NCBI GenBank assembly: GCA_913058495.1
Contig: CAJXQC010000004.1
Location: 124,001-188,000 of the forward strand
Source of the DNA: an uncultured Balneola sp.
GTDB lineage: Bacteria; Bacteroidota; Rhodothermia; Balneolales; Balneolaceae
DNA length: 64,000 bases
Reading direction: 5' to 3'
Numbering within the stretch: the stretch's first letter is position 1; each line of letters opens with the position of its first letter. The position numbers and the translations under genes were made by a program. Positions 27,315-35,399 of the stretch are shown here, one piece after another. The notes under the pieces are model-generated. The model was not told the origin of the DNA. It did not search any database and worked only from the letters and a program-made list of their open reading frames with translations.

Positions 27315-28517
27315 ATGACTACCCGAAAAATACAATCCGCTTGTGCAGTGTTGCTTTTGGTTGCCGCTATCTACTCTTGCGATAGTTTAATTCCCGAAGC
27401 TCCTGCCGAAAGCGACTTACTCGACGGCCCTACTGAAGGGCTTTCCACTTCAGAACAATCCAGATTTCTTAAAGGTGATATCGCATTTAATGACGAGGTT
27501 TTTACTCCCGAATCGGGACTTGGTCCTGTTTTCGTCGCTAATTCATGTGGAAGCTGTCATGCCGGAGACGGAAAAGGACATCCTTTTACCACATTAACCA
27601 GATTTGGACAGACGCAACCAAACACCGCTCCTGATATCAGTATCGGAGGCCCCCAACTCCAGAACAGAGCGATTCCGGGATTTGAACCTGAAACTATGCC
27701 AAGCGGTGTTCCTTCTATGGATTTTACTCCACCAGCTGTTACAGGACTGGGTTTTCTTGAAGCTTTGACCGATCAACAAATTCTGGATAATGCTGATCCA
27801 AATGATGATGATTCAGATGGTATTTCCGGTGTTCCGAATTATATCAATCCTCCATCCTATTTTATTCCAAAACCATCTCATCAACCTGTTGGTGGACAAT
27901 ATATCGGCCGGTTTGGTAAAAAAGCTGCTGCAGTTGATCTTCTTCATCAAACGGTAGGTGCATATAATCAGGACATGGGAGTAACTTCTACCTTCAATCC
28001 CATTGATCCGCATACAGGATTATCAACGGATCCTGAAGTTAGTGATCAAACCATCCGCGATGTAGTATTCTATCTTCATACACTCAAAGCTCCAATCCAA
28101 AGAGACGCAGACGATTCCGAGGTGATCAGAGGAAAAGAAGTTTTTATGAGCATCAATTGTTCCTCATGTCATGTTCCTTCATTCACTACACCTCAATCCG
28201 ATATTGATGCTCTTTCCAATAAAACGATTTTTCCGTACTCAGATCTCTTACTTCACGATATGGGCTCCGGACTGGATGACGGTGCTACCGAAGGTTCAGC
28301 AGAAACATTCGAATGGAGAACTCCACCACTTTGGGGATTAGGTTTAGCGCCGGAATCACAAGGTGGCGAATTCTTTCTGATGCATGATGGACGAGCTAAA
28401 AGCATCCAGGAAGCGATTGAACTTCATGGCGGCGAAGCACAACAGAGTAGAGACGATTTTGTAGCGCTAAGTGATGCTGACAAACAAGCACTTCTCAAAT
28501 TCCTGAGGTCGCTGTAA
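27315..28517 (+). CDS. Dihaem oxidoreductase (DHOR/DUF1111) lipoprotein
   Basis: This 400-residue c-type cytochrome has a lipoprotein leader with Cys22 (LLLVAAIYSC). Two haem-binding CxxCH motifs are seen, CGSCH at 78-82 and CSSCH at 282-286, as expected for the MauG/CcpA-related DHOR family. The acidic loop NDDDSDGISG (163-172) is the usual calcium-like site. The C-terminal RTPPLWGLG and FFLMHDGRAKS are also family signatures. It would act in the periplasm, anchored by lipid, as an electron-transfer enzyme on an unknown substrate. It is the first gene of a three-gene operon; its last base is the first base of the Rieske start. Confidence 0.92.
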   Translation: MTTRKIQSACAVLLLVAAIYSCDSLIPEAPAESDLLDGPTEGLSTSEQSRFLKGDIAFNDEVFTPESGLGPVFVANSCGSCHAGDGKGHPFTTLTRFGQTQPNTAPDISIGGPQLQNRAIPGFEPETMPSGVPSMDFTPPAVTGLGFLEALTDQQILDNADPNDDDSDGISGVPNYINPPSYFIPKPSHQPVGGQYIGRFGKKAAAVDLLHQTVGAYNQDMGVTSTFNPIDPHTGLSTDPEVSDQTIRDVVFYLHTLKAPIQRDADDSEVIRGKEVFMSINCSSCHVPSFTTPQSDIDALSNKTIFPYSDLLLHDMGSGLDDGATEGSAETFEWRTPPLWGLGLAPESQGGEFFLMHDGRAKSIQEAIELHGGEAQQSRDDFVALSDADKQALLKFLRSL

Positions 28518-28951
28518 TGAACAGAGAAGAATTTATAAAAGTATGCGGATTAAGTTGCGCGGGATTGATCTCCACTTCACTGTTTCTTCAGGGATGTGCA
28601 GGTACTAAATATCTGAATGCAGATATCAATGGCAATTTTATGGAGATCCCATTAAGCGCTTTCTCAACAGAAGATGGCACCGGTTCCAGAGATTATCTGG
28701 TAGTTGAAAACAGTAAGCTCAGTTACCCCATTGCTGTTTACCGACATGATTCCAAAACCTACACTGCACTTTTGATGAGATGCACACATCAGGGAACGGA
28801 GCTAAGAGTTTTTGGAGATCGCCTCGAATGCCCGGCTCACGGAAGTGAATTCACAAATAACGGTTTTGTTCAAAACGGTCCCGCAGATGATGAGCTCAGA
28901 ACCTTCCCAGTACTCATTGAATCAGAAATTTTAAAGATCGATCTACGATGA
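28517..28951 (+). CDS. Rieske [2Fe-2S] lipoprotein
   Basis: This 144-residue protein has both cluster boxes: CTHQG at 89-93 (Cys89, His91) and CPAHGSEF at 105-112 (Cys105, His108). The leader (1-26) ends at Cys27 in LFLQGC, a lipobox, so it is probably anchored in the periplasm. The two cysteines that form a disulphide in high-potential bc1-type Rieske proteins are not seen, which suggests a lower-potential or simpler form. It overlaps the DHOR stop by one base and the porin start by 4. A redox partner of the dihaem protein is the natural inference. Confidence 0.92.
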   Translation: MNREEFIKVCGLSCAGLISTSLFLQGCAGTKYLNADINGNFMEIPLSAFSTEDGTGSRDYLVVENSKLSYPIAVYRHDSKTYTALLMRCTHQGTELRVFGDRLECPAHGSEFTNNGFVQNGPADDELRTFPVLIESEILKIDLR

Positions 28952-30171
28952 AAAAATTAATTATCACATTATTTATTGGATTACTGTCACAGCAATTAAT
29001 CGCCCAGGTTGATCAGTCTTTGTTGAAAGATGATCGATCAGATTCACTGGAAAATGCAATGAACATGGATGCATTAAGCAATCGTGTTTATGCTACATCA
29101 AGCTCTCCGGTTTCTATTGGTGGTTATCTAGAAGCAGATTACAAATACATTGGCGAAGATGGACTCACTGACGGACATTCATTCCGGATTCCCAGAGTAA
29201 CGCTGTTTATCACCTCTTCAATCAGTTCCAGAATTAAATTCATGAGTGAGTTTGAGTTTGAAGAAGGTGGAGAAGAGATCGCTATAGAATTTGCTGCCAT
29301 GGATGTAAATTTTCATCCGTTGTTAAACTTAAGAGGCGGAGTAGTAGTAAATCCGATTGGGGCATTTAATCAAAATCATGATGGACCAAAGTGGGAATTT
29401 GTTGATCGACCAATTGCTATGACTCAAATGCTTCCGGCTACCTGGAGCAACGTTGGTTTTGGGTTGTATGGAAAAATGTACCAGAAAGATTGGGCTTTTG
29501 GATATGAAGCCTATCTGACCAACGGCTTTGATAATTCGATTGTAACCAACACTAAAAACAGAACTTTTTTACCTGCTTCAAAGGATAATAAGGAGCGTTT
29601 TGAAGAATCCAGTAATGGAGAACCATTGTTCACCGGAAAGATTGCAGTCCGTAATCAAAATATCGGTGAGTTGGGGTTATCCTACATGTGCGGAATTTAC
29701 AACACTCATGAAGATGACGGATTGATACTTGATAAGCCGAGAAGACTGGATGTATTTGCTGTAGATTTTAATACAGAATTACCGCTTTCAGATACTTACA
29801 TAGTTGGCGAATGGGCATGGGTTTTTGTGGATGTGCCAAATACGTTCACTCAACAATACGGAGAAAAACAAAGCGGTGGCTTTCTTGATATTGTTCAGCC
29901 TGTAATTGATAAACCAATGTTCGGTTTTGATGATGCCGTTTTCAATGTAGCTCTGAGACTTGAATCAGTTGACTGGAATGTTGGTACTTTTAATGAAACC
30001 GGTGGAAATATCGGAGATGAGATCTGGGCTGTAGTTCCGGGAATCAGCTTCCGTCCTACTTATCAAACCGTATTCAGACTAAACTATCGATATCAGGAGC
30101 AAACAGATATTCTCGGAAATCCCCCTGCAAAAACCAGCGGTATTGAAATAGGTTTTGCTACTTATTTTTAG
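28948..30171 (+). CDS. Outer-membrane porin
   Basis: This 407-residue protein has a signal peptide (1-20, ending LIAQ). Alternating beta strands fill the rest, with SFRIPRVTLFITSSISSRIK and LNLRGGVVVNPIGAFN, typical of OprO/OprP-like or Bacteroidota porin families. It ends in a phenylalanine (ATYF), the usual outer-membrane sorting signal. The start overlaps the Rieske stop by 4 bases, so it belongs to the redox operon and probably lets in the substrate of the two redox lipoproteins. Substrate is unknown. Confidence 0.85.
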   Translation: MKKLIITLFIGLLSQQLIAQVDQSLLKDDRSDSLENAMNMDALSNRVYATSSSPVSIGGYLEADYKYIGEDGLTDGHSFRIPRVTLFITSSISSRIKFMSEFEFEEGGEEIAIEFAAMDVNFHPLLNLRGGVVVNPIGAFNQNHDGPKWEFVDRPIAMTQMLPATWSNVGFGLYGKMYQKDWAFGYEAYLTNGFDNSIVTNTKNRTFLPASKDNKERFEESSNGEPLFTGKIAVRNQNIGELGLSYMCGIYNTHEDDGLILDKPRRLDVFAVDFNTELPLSDTYIVGEWAWVFVDVPNTFTQQYGEKQSGGFLDIVQPVIDKPMFGFDDAVFNVALRLESVDWNVGTFNETGGNIGDEIWAVVPGISFRPTYQTVFRLNYRYQEQTDILGNPPAKTSGIEIGFATYF

Positions 30172-30505
30172 AATTCGCTTTCTTCTTGATATATAAAATT
30201 GGTCATCTCGCGGCGAATGCCCGAGATTTGGATTTATTTAAAGATTAAATCCTCGATCACAATTTAGATTCCTGCCTGCTCAGGAATGACTTTGGAGCTG
30301 ATACAATAAGAGATAAACCTTAAAAATCCATCAGACGGGTTATCCGTCAGATGGACTGGCCATTCCAATGTTTTTTAGACTTAAACGTCGCTCTTGTATA
30401 CATATATTTTAATCAGCTTTAAACCAGCAGATCCTTCAGGTTCTGCAGGATTCGAAGTAGGTCATTCTGCATATACTATTTAATCCGATTTGATTAAAAA
30501 ATAAA
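30172..30505. other. Non-coding spacer with decayed palindromic repeats
   Basis: No gene is seen. The stretch holds several short repeat-like pieces: a TCTCG/CGAGA pair at about 30206-30226, a TTCCTG/CAGGAA pair near 30272-30287 of the form found in many bacterial intergenic repeats, the hairpin at 30327-30355, and a GGATTCGAAG segment near 30448. They look like layered decayed repeats. Confidence 0.6.
30327..30355. terminator. Hairpin downstream of the porin gene
   Basis: The stem 30327-30338 with 30344-30355 pairs 11 of 12 positions around a 5-base loop, with one A-A mismatch. It has the same design as the hairpin at 24319-24347. It lies 155 bases after the porin stop, so it may end that transcript or may only be a repeat. 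Confidence 0.45.
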
Positions 30506-30595
30506 GTCATCCTGAGGACACTTCCGAAGGATCTGCAAATCTATTTCCTATACTAACTTGAACTGTGCAGACTCTTCGCTATCGCTCTGAGTGAC
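30506..30595. repeat. Imperfect inverted repeat of the GTCATCCTGAG class
   Basis: The left arm (30506-30536) and right arm (30566-30595) are related in inverted orientation, with GTCA, CTGAG/CTCAG-like, CGAAG and CTGCA blocks in common. They can form a long interrupted hairpin. Such pairs are frequent intergenic repeats in Bacteroidota-like genomes. It ends 38 bases before the acetyltransferase start. Confidence 0.65.
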
Positions 30596-30633
30596 TTGTT
30601 TCTTTTTCTTGTCTATCATCACTACCATTAACC

Positions 30634-31080
30634 ATGCAAATTGTAAAATTATCAGAACAGAACGTAGCAGCCCTCGCTCATCTCTTTGTTGAGTTGTGGC
30701 CGGAGTGTATTTTTGAAACTGAGCTCGAATACTGCAAACAGATTCTGGAGAAAGAAAATCAGACAGCTTTTTTAGTAAATGAAAAAGGTGAATACATCGC
30801 TTTTGCATACCTATCACTTCGAAATGATTTTGTAGAAGGCGCAACCTCTTATCCTATTGCTTATCTGGAAGGGATTTATGTAAAAGAATCCTACCGAAAA
30901 ACCGGAATAGCTACACAATTGATTCAACGAGCAGAACAATGGGCTAAAGAAAACGGAAGTTCACAACTCGCCTCAGACGTTGAAATAGATAACGAGCAAA
31001 GTATTCAATTTCATAAAAAGTCAGGCTTTCTGGAAGAAAACAGAATTGTTTGTTTTCTCAAAGATCTGAAACCTGATTAA
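30634..31080 (+). CDS. GNAT N-acetyltransferase, aminoglycoside 6'-N-acetyltransferase AAC(6')-I-like
   Basis: This 148-residue GNAT protein keeps the features of AAC(6')-I enzymes: FAYLSLRNDFVEGATSYPIA leading to YLEGIYVKESYRKTGIATQL, which combines the substrate loop with the acetyl-CoA-binding R-x-x-G-I/V-A motif, and later SDVEIDNEQSIQFHKKSGF. Size and motif order fit this subfamily better than RimI. It probably acetylates an amine, and possibly aminoglycosides. It stands alone with no integron, transposon or resistance-cassette sequence around it, so it looks like a resident chromosomal gene. It converges with the EF-G paralogue, overlapping by 4 bases. Confidence 0.78.
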   Translation: MQIVKLSEQNVAALAHLFVELWPECIFETELEYCKQILEKENQTAFLVNEKGEYIAFAYLSLRNDFVEGATSYPIAYLEGIYVKESYRKTGIATQLIQRAEQWAKENGSSQLASDVEIDNEQSIQFHKKSGFLEENRIVCFLKDLKPD

Positions 31081-33203
31081 ACCTCCTCCAGTTCTGCATT
31101 TTCCTTCATTACTCGTTCCTGAACATCAAACGGAACTTGAGCGTAATGAGAAAAATGCCTTTGATAAGTAGCACTGCCTTGTGTCATCGATTTTAAACTT
31201 GTGGAATAATGATCCAGTTCTTCCAAAGGTACGTGCGCTTTTATTTTTTGCAACGCTCCTTCAGCATCCATTCCCTGAACTTGTCCGCGGCGGGTCCCAA
31301 GATCGCTTAATACTTCTCCCATGTAATCCTGAGGGACAATCACTTCAATTTCATAGATAGGCTCCAATAGTTTCGGATTCGCTTTCAAAAAGCCATCCCG
31401 GAAAGCCATTCTTGCTGCTGTTTTAAATGCTGCTTCGTTAGAATCCACAGAATGCATAGAACCATCAAATACAGAAACTCTGATATCCCGGGCACAGCAT
31501 CCGCTCATCGGTCCATTCTGCATTTTTTCCATCACTCCTTTCAGAATTGCCGGCATAAACCGATTATCGATCACACCGCCGACAATGCAATTATTGAATA
31601 CCAGTTTACCTCCCCACGGAAGATCATGTACATCCGTGTTCCGCACTTTCATATCGGGCGGATCAGCCATTCCTTCTTGATAAGGTTCGATCAACAATTC
31701 AACTTCAGCATATTGTCCTGCACCTCCGGATTGCTTTTTATGCTTGTATTTCGATCTTACTTGTGTGGTTATGGATTCACGATAAGGAATTTTTGGGGTT
31801 ATAAACTCAACATCCAACTTGAAACGATTTCTGAGCTGGTGCTCAATTACTCCCAGATGTTCTTCACCCTGTGCATGAATAATGATCTGACGCAATTCCT
31901 GGCTATGTTCAATTATGATAGAAGGATCTTCCCGATGAATTTGATGAAGTGCGTTTCCAAGTTTGTCTTCATCTCCTTCATTGGTAAGCTTTACGGCCGT
32001 TCTGATTGTTGTAGGTGGAAATTCAATTTCTTCCAGAACTATATTATTTCCTTTTTCCGAAAGAGTGTGATTTACTTCCCCATCCTTCAACTTTACAACT
32101 GCACCAATATCTCCGGTTTTGATCTCATTTATGCTGATGCGTTTGTGTCCTTCGGTGAGATAGAGACTGCCAAGCCTAACTGAATTAGAAGTTGAGTTAT
32201 TCATCAGATCCATTCCCGCAACGGAAGATCCACTGTATTGTTTAAAATAGATCAGATCTCCAACATGAGATTCCGAATATGTCTTGAATAAAAACAGCAC
32301 AGGCTTTCCGTCCGGATCCAGTTCAAAGTCGTCTCCATTCTGATTTTTGGGTGCATTTCCTTCCAAAGGATTTGGAGCGATGTCATCCAGAAAACCCATT
32401 ACCCGACCTGTTCCCATATTCCTTGCCGCACACACACAAAACAACGGATGAATCTGTCCTTTTACCAATGAAAGATGTAAACCTTCCTCCATTTGTTCTT
32501 CATCCAGTTCCCCATGTTCGAAGTATATTTCCATTAAGGACTCATCATTTTCTGCGATGATCTCAATCAATTCCTGGTGCAGTTTCTCTGCCTTATCTTT
32601 TAATGAATCAGGGATAGGTAGTTTATCCGGTTTCCCTCCCCCTTCCGGAAATTCGTACATCGTCATTCTGAGTACGTCCACTATTGCGTGAAAGTCACTT
32701 CCTTCACTGTACGGAAACTGTACAACTGTTACTTCCCTTCCAAAATGTTCTTTTGCTTCCTGAACGGTTTGCCAAAAATCAGAACGCTCATTATCCAGTT
32801 TATTGACTACAAAAATCGATGAGACTTCATATTTACGTGCATATTTCCATAATGAATCCGTTCCTACTTCCACTCCGTTTTCAGCATTCAATGTGAAAAT
32901 GGCAGTATCTGCAACTCTCAGCGGACCAACTACTTCACCTACATAATCTGAAGTTCCGGGAGTGTCGATCAGATTAATTTTATGTCCTCTCCAATCCAGA
33001 TTCATAAACGATGAATAAATGGATTTTTCTTTCTCTTTCTCCAATTCATGATAATCGGAGACCGTATTTCCTTCTTCTATGGTTCCTCTTCTGTTAATAG
33101 CTCCGGCTTCAAACAACATAGTTTCGGCTAAGGTTGTTTTTCCGGAGCCGGAATGGCCCAACAACACAACATTTCGAATTCTGGCAGGATCGTATACTTT
33201 CAT
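31077..33203 (-). CDS. Elongation factor G paralogue (EF-G2-like) lacking the catalytic His
   Basis: This 708-residue translational GTPase has the full EF-G domain order. The P-loop GHSGSGKT (16-23) and NKLD (134-137) are intact. The G3 motif reads DTPGTSDYV, so Thr84 replaces the histidine that activates water in EF-G (DTPGHVDF). The switch I sequence EKEKEKSIYSSF also lacks the usual RGITI threonine. The same kind of change is found in the Bacteroides EF-G2 paralogue, reported to support translocation without GTP hydrolysis. HKKQSGGAGQYAEVELLIEP and PWGGKLVFNNCIVGG are subfamily-like. Canonical fusA must be elsewhere. A tetracycline-protection role is less likely. Confidence 0.85.
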   Translation of the reverse strand: MKVYDPARIRNVVLLGHSGSGKTTLAETMLFEAGAINRRGTIEEGNTVSDYHELEKEKEKSIYSSFMNLDWRGHKINLIDTPGTSDYVGEVVGPLRVADTAIFTLNAENGVEVGTDSLWKYARKYEVSSIFVVNKLDNERSDFWQTVQEAKEHFGREVTVVQFPYSEGSDFHAIVDVLRMTMYEFPEGGGKPDKLPIPDSLKDKAEKLHQELIEIIAENDESLMEIYFEHGELDEEQMEEGLHLSLVKGQIHPLFCVCAARNMGTGRVMGFLDDIAPNPLEGNAPKNQNGDDFELDPDGKPVLFLFKTYSESHVGDLIYFKQYSGSSVAGMDLMNNSTSNSVRLGSLYLTEGHKRISINEIKTGDIGAVVKLKDGEVNHTLSEKGNNIVLEEIEFPPTTIRTAVKLTNEGDEDKLGNALHQIHREDPSIIIEHSQELRQIIIHAQGEEHLGVIEHQLRNRFKLDVEFITPKIPYRESITTQVRSKYKHKKQSGGAGQYAEVELLIEPYQEGMADPPDMKVRNTDVHDLPWGGKLVFNNCIVGGVIDNRFMPAILKGVMEKMQNGPMSGCCARDIRVSVFDGSMHSVDSNEAAFKTAARMAFRDGFLKANPKLLEPIYEIEVIVPQDYMGEVLSDLGTRRGQVQGMDAEGALQKIKAHVPLEELDHYSTSLKSMTQGSATYQRHFSHYAQVPFDVQERVMKENAELEEV

Positions 33204-33275
33204 GGTGAACTCCTCAGATTGCTAAGATTTTTGTTTTCTCTTGATGAAAACTTTAAGCGCTTCCTTTTTTTACGC

Positions 33276-33283
33276 TATATTTG
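33276..33283 (+). promoter_or_regulatory. TAnnTTTG-type -7 element upstream of ansA
   Basis: TATATTTG matches the Bacteroidota sigma-70 -7 consensus TAnnTTTG and lies 72 bases before the asparaginase start. No clear TTTG -33 element is placed upstream, so this is only a candidate. Confidence 0.4.
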
Positions 33284-33354
33284 GCAATAATTTTAAGAAC
33301 GTTCGCACTAGTACGGCGAATAGCTAATTTAAACGGCTACGGGAAATAAGCAAG

Positions 33355-34356
33355 ATGAAAAAAATTCTTCTCATACAAACAGGTGGAACCATTGCAATGA
33401 GCGCAAAAGGCGAAGGCGTGGAACTGGATCCTGAAGCTTGGTCTGATTTGCTTATCAAACAGATTCCCGAGTTAGAAGAACTTGCTGAAATTACTACGTA
33501 TCCACTTTTTTTTGAGGACAGCTCTGATCTGAATGCAGAACACTGGGTAAATCTTGCGCAATGCATAGATGTTAATTACGAAAAATATGATGGTTTCGTA
33601 ATCCTGCACGGAACTGATACGATGGCTTATACGGCATCCGCATTGTCTTATTCGTTACAAAATTTAGCCAAACCCGTGATCTTTACGGGAAGTCAGGTTC
33701 CAATGAGTAGCGTGCGAAGTGATGCCCGACGAAATCTCATAAACTCGATAGAAATGGCGACTACTGAATTACAGGAAGTTGGGATCTGCTTCAATGATCA
33801 TGTCTATCGCGGAAACCGTGCCACTAAATTAAGTATAGGTGATTTTGATGCTTTTGGCTCTCCAAATTTAGATCCCATTGCTGAAATTGGTTTAGATATT
33901 GAGCTTCATGTTCCTCCTAAAAAACTGATCCCTGCTTTTGAGAATAACGCAGCCTTTTCAAACGAAATTTTTGTTCTAACTGTCCATCCTTCACTCAGCA
34001 TGAATATTCTCGATTGTTTAGATCTCACCAAATTGAAAGCGATCATTGTCCGAACTTTTGGTAGCGGTAATTTTCCAATGAAAGGAGAATACAATATGAT
34101 CCCATTTTTTGAAAAGTGCAGAGATCACGGGGTAATTGTAGCTATTGTTTCTCAGGCGGATTATGACGCTGTTAATCTGACCAAATATCCTGCAGGACGA
34201 GCGGCGTTAAATGTTGGTGCTGTATCAGGGGGAGATATGACTATGGAGGCAGCTCTTACGAAATTAATGTTTCTTATGGCTCGATCAGATTCAAAGGAAT
34301 ACATTGAATCGCAATTTCAAATACCGATGGCCGGTGAGCTAACTGTTGATAAATAG
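33355..34356 (+). CDS. ansA: Type I (cytoplasmic) L-asparaginase
   Basis: This enzyme hydrolyses asparagine to aspartate and ammonia. The 333 residues start directly with the catalytic-threonine motif LLIQTGGTIAMS and have no signal peptide, which makes it the cytoplasmic type. The second motif VILHGTDTMAYTASALSYS contains the other active-site threonine and aspartate. The length fits type I enzymes. The upstream spacer holds an imperfect inverted repeat (TTCGC/GCGAA at 33302-33320). It is followed by a repeat-bearing spacer before the tryptophan dioxygenase gene. Confidence 0.93.
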   Translation: MKKILLIQTGGTIAMSAKGEGVELDPEAWSDLLIKQIPELEELAEITTYPLFFEDSSDLNAEHWVNLAQCIDVNYEKYDGFVILHGTDTMAYTASALSYSLQNLAKPVIFTGSQVPMSSVRSDARRNLINSIEMATTELQEVGICFNDHVYRGNRATKLSIGDFDAFGSPNLDPIAEIGLDIELHVPPKKLIPAFENNAAFSNEIFVLTVHPSLSMNILDCLDLTKLKAIIVRTFGSGNFPMKGEYNMIPFFEKCRDHGVIVAIVSQADYDAVNLTKYPAGRAALNVGAVSGGDMTMEAALTKLMFLMARSDSKEYIESQFQIPMAGELTVDK

Positions 34357-34368
34357 ATTTATTTGCCT

Positions 34369-34449
34369 TGTCATTTCGACCAGCGGGAGAAATCTAAAAT
34401 TTTTACTCAAAGCGATTACTTAGATTTCTCATATTCGTTCGAAATGACA
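34369..34449. repeat. 81-bp inverted repeat (GTCATTTCGA / AGAAATCT class)
   Basis: The outer arms TGTCATTTCGA and TCGAAATGACA (34369-34379, 34439-34449) and the inner arms GAGAAATCTAA and TTAGATTTCTC (34387-34397, 34420-34430) are each perfect 11-bp complements, so the whole forms a two-tier hairpin. This element class is very common between genes in Bacteroidota. It may end ansA transcription. Confidence 0.8.
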
Positions 34450-34460
34450 GTTTTTTCCAT

Positions 34461-34468
34461 TACTTTTG
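34461..34468 (+). promoter_or_regulatory. TAnnTTTG-type -7 element upstream of the tryptophan dioxygenase gene
   Basis: TACTTTTG fits the Bacteroidota -7 consensus 21 bases before the ATG at 34489, a spacing that would give a short leader. The -33 position falls in the repeat arm (TTCG), a weak match. Confidence 0.45.
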
Positions 34469-34488
34469 TCTCATAATAAAATATAAAG

Positions 34489-35268
34489 ATGAGCCTTACA
34501 TACACCAATTATTTAAAAATAAACGAACTGTTGGAACTTCAGCAGCTCAAATCAGATCCTAAAGAACATGATGAAACACTGTTCATTATTATTCATCAAA
34601 CCTATGAACTGTGGTTCAAACAGATCATTCATGAGTTTGGAAAACTGAACAAAGAACTTTCAGAAGGTAATACATGGATTTCCATCAAAACGATGAGACG
34701 GATCTTAACCATCATGAAAACACTTGTTTCTCAGGTTGATATTCTGGAAACCATGACTCCTCTTGAGTTCAACAGCTTCAGAAAATTTTTAGGGGAGTCC
34801 AGCGGATTTCAGTCGTTGCAATTTCGTGAAATCGAGATCTTATGCGGATTGAGATTTCCGTTGATGAAAGAAGCTCATAAAGATGATCCTAAACACATCG
34901 AAATCCTGGAACAAAAAATGAAAGAGCCGACTATCTGGGAAAGCTTTTGCAAATATCTGAAGAAAAAAGGGTATTCGGTTTCATCGCCCAGAGAGAATGA
35001 ACGAGGGCTTGTTTTCAATACATCCGAAGAAAACCAAAAAGAGCTGATCAAAATGATGAACGAACATCAGGAAGCCGCTTTAGTAAGTGAATTATTGGTA
35101 GATTTTGACGAAGGTTTACAGGAATGGAGATATCGACATGTAAAAATGGTGCAACGAACCATAGGCACTAAAAAAGGAACAGGCGGATCAGAAGGAGTTG
35201 CTTACCTTCAACGAACATTAAACCAGACTATCTTTCCGGACCTTTGGGAAATCAGATCTTCTTTTTAG
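34489..35268 (+). CDS. kynA: Tryptophan 2,3-dioxygenase
   Basis: This haem dioxygenase opens the tryptophan indole ring to N-formylkynurenine. The 259 residues contain the substrate-binding LFIIIHQTYELWFKQI with His36, which corresponds to the active-site base in characterised TDOs. RYRHVKMVQRTIG has His217, the proximal haem ligand, and is followed by GTGGSEGVAYLQRTL. All core motifs are in place; the N-terminus is short, as in bacterial members. The next gene is a kynureninase-like enzyme 131 bases on, which supports a tryptophan-degrading role. No kynurenine formamidase is in the window. Confidence 0.95.
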   Translation: MSLTYTNYLKINELLELQQLKSDPKEHDETLFIIIHQTYELWFKQIIHEFGKLNKELSEGNTWISIKTMRRILTIMKTLVSQVDILETMTPLEFNSFRKFLGESSGFQSLQFREIEILCGLRFPLMKEAHKDDPKHIEILEQKMKEPTIWESFCKYLKKKGYSVSSPRENERGLVFNTSEENQKELIKMMNEHQEAALVSELLVDFDEGLQEWRYRHVKMVQRTIGTKKGTGGSEGVAYLQRTLNQTIFPDLWEIRSSF

Positions 35269-35278
35269 AATTTTAAAT

Positions 35279-35385
35279 GCCACAAAATCACCGAGACACT
35301 AAATTATAACACATACTTTTTGGTTAACTATTAAAATTATAAATGCTACAATCCCTCAATCTTTTTGTGGCTTTGTGTTTTAGTG
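35279..35385. repeat. Inverted repeat of the 'CACAAA...TTTGTGG' class
   Basis: GCCACAAAA (35279-35287) and CACTAAA (35297-35303) are complemented by TTTTGTGGC (35363-35371) and TTTAGTG (35379-35385). The last pair is partly out of order, so the hairpin is imperfect. The element fills nearly all of the spacer between the dioxygenase and kynureninase-like genes. Confidence 0.65.
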
Positions 35386-35399
35386 GCTAACATATTCTT

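Noticed and set aside
30634-31080. Acquired resistance cassette for the AAC(6')-like gene
   Set aside because: No integron attC site, transposase or insertion sequence is present and codon use resembles the neighbours.
31077-33203. Ribosomal protection protein of the Tet(M)/Tet(Q) type
   Set aside because: The G3 and GAGQYAEVELLIEP regions resemble EF-G2-like proteins, and the domain order is that of EF-G; I saw no Tet-specific C-terminal features.
33302-33320. TTCGC/GCGAA inverted repeat upstream of ansA as an operator
   Set aside because: Arms are only 5 bp with a 9-base gap; chance occurrence is likely.
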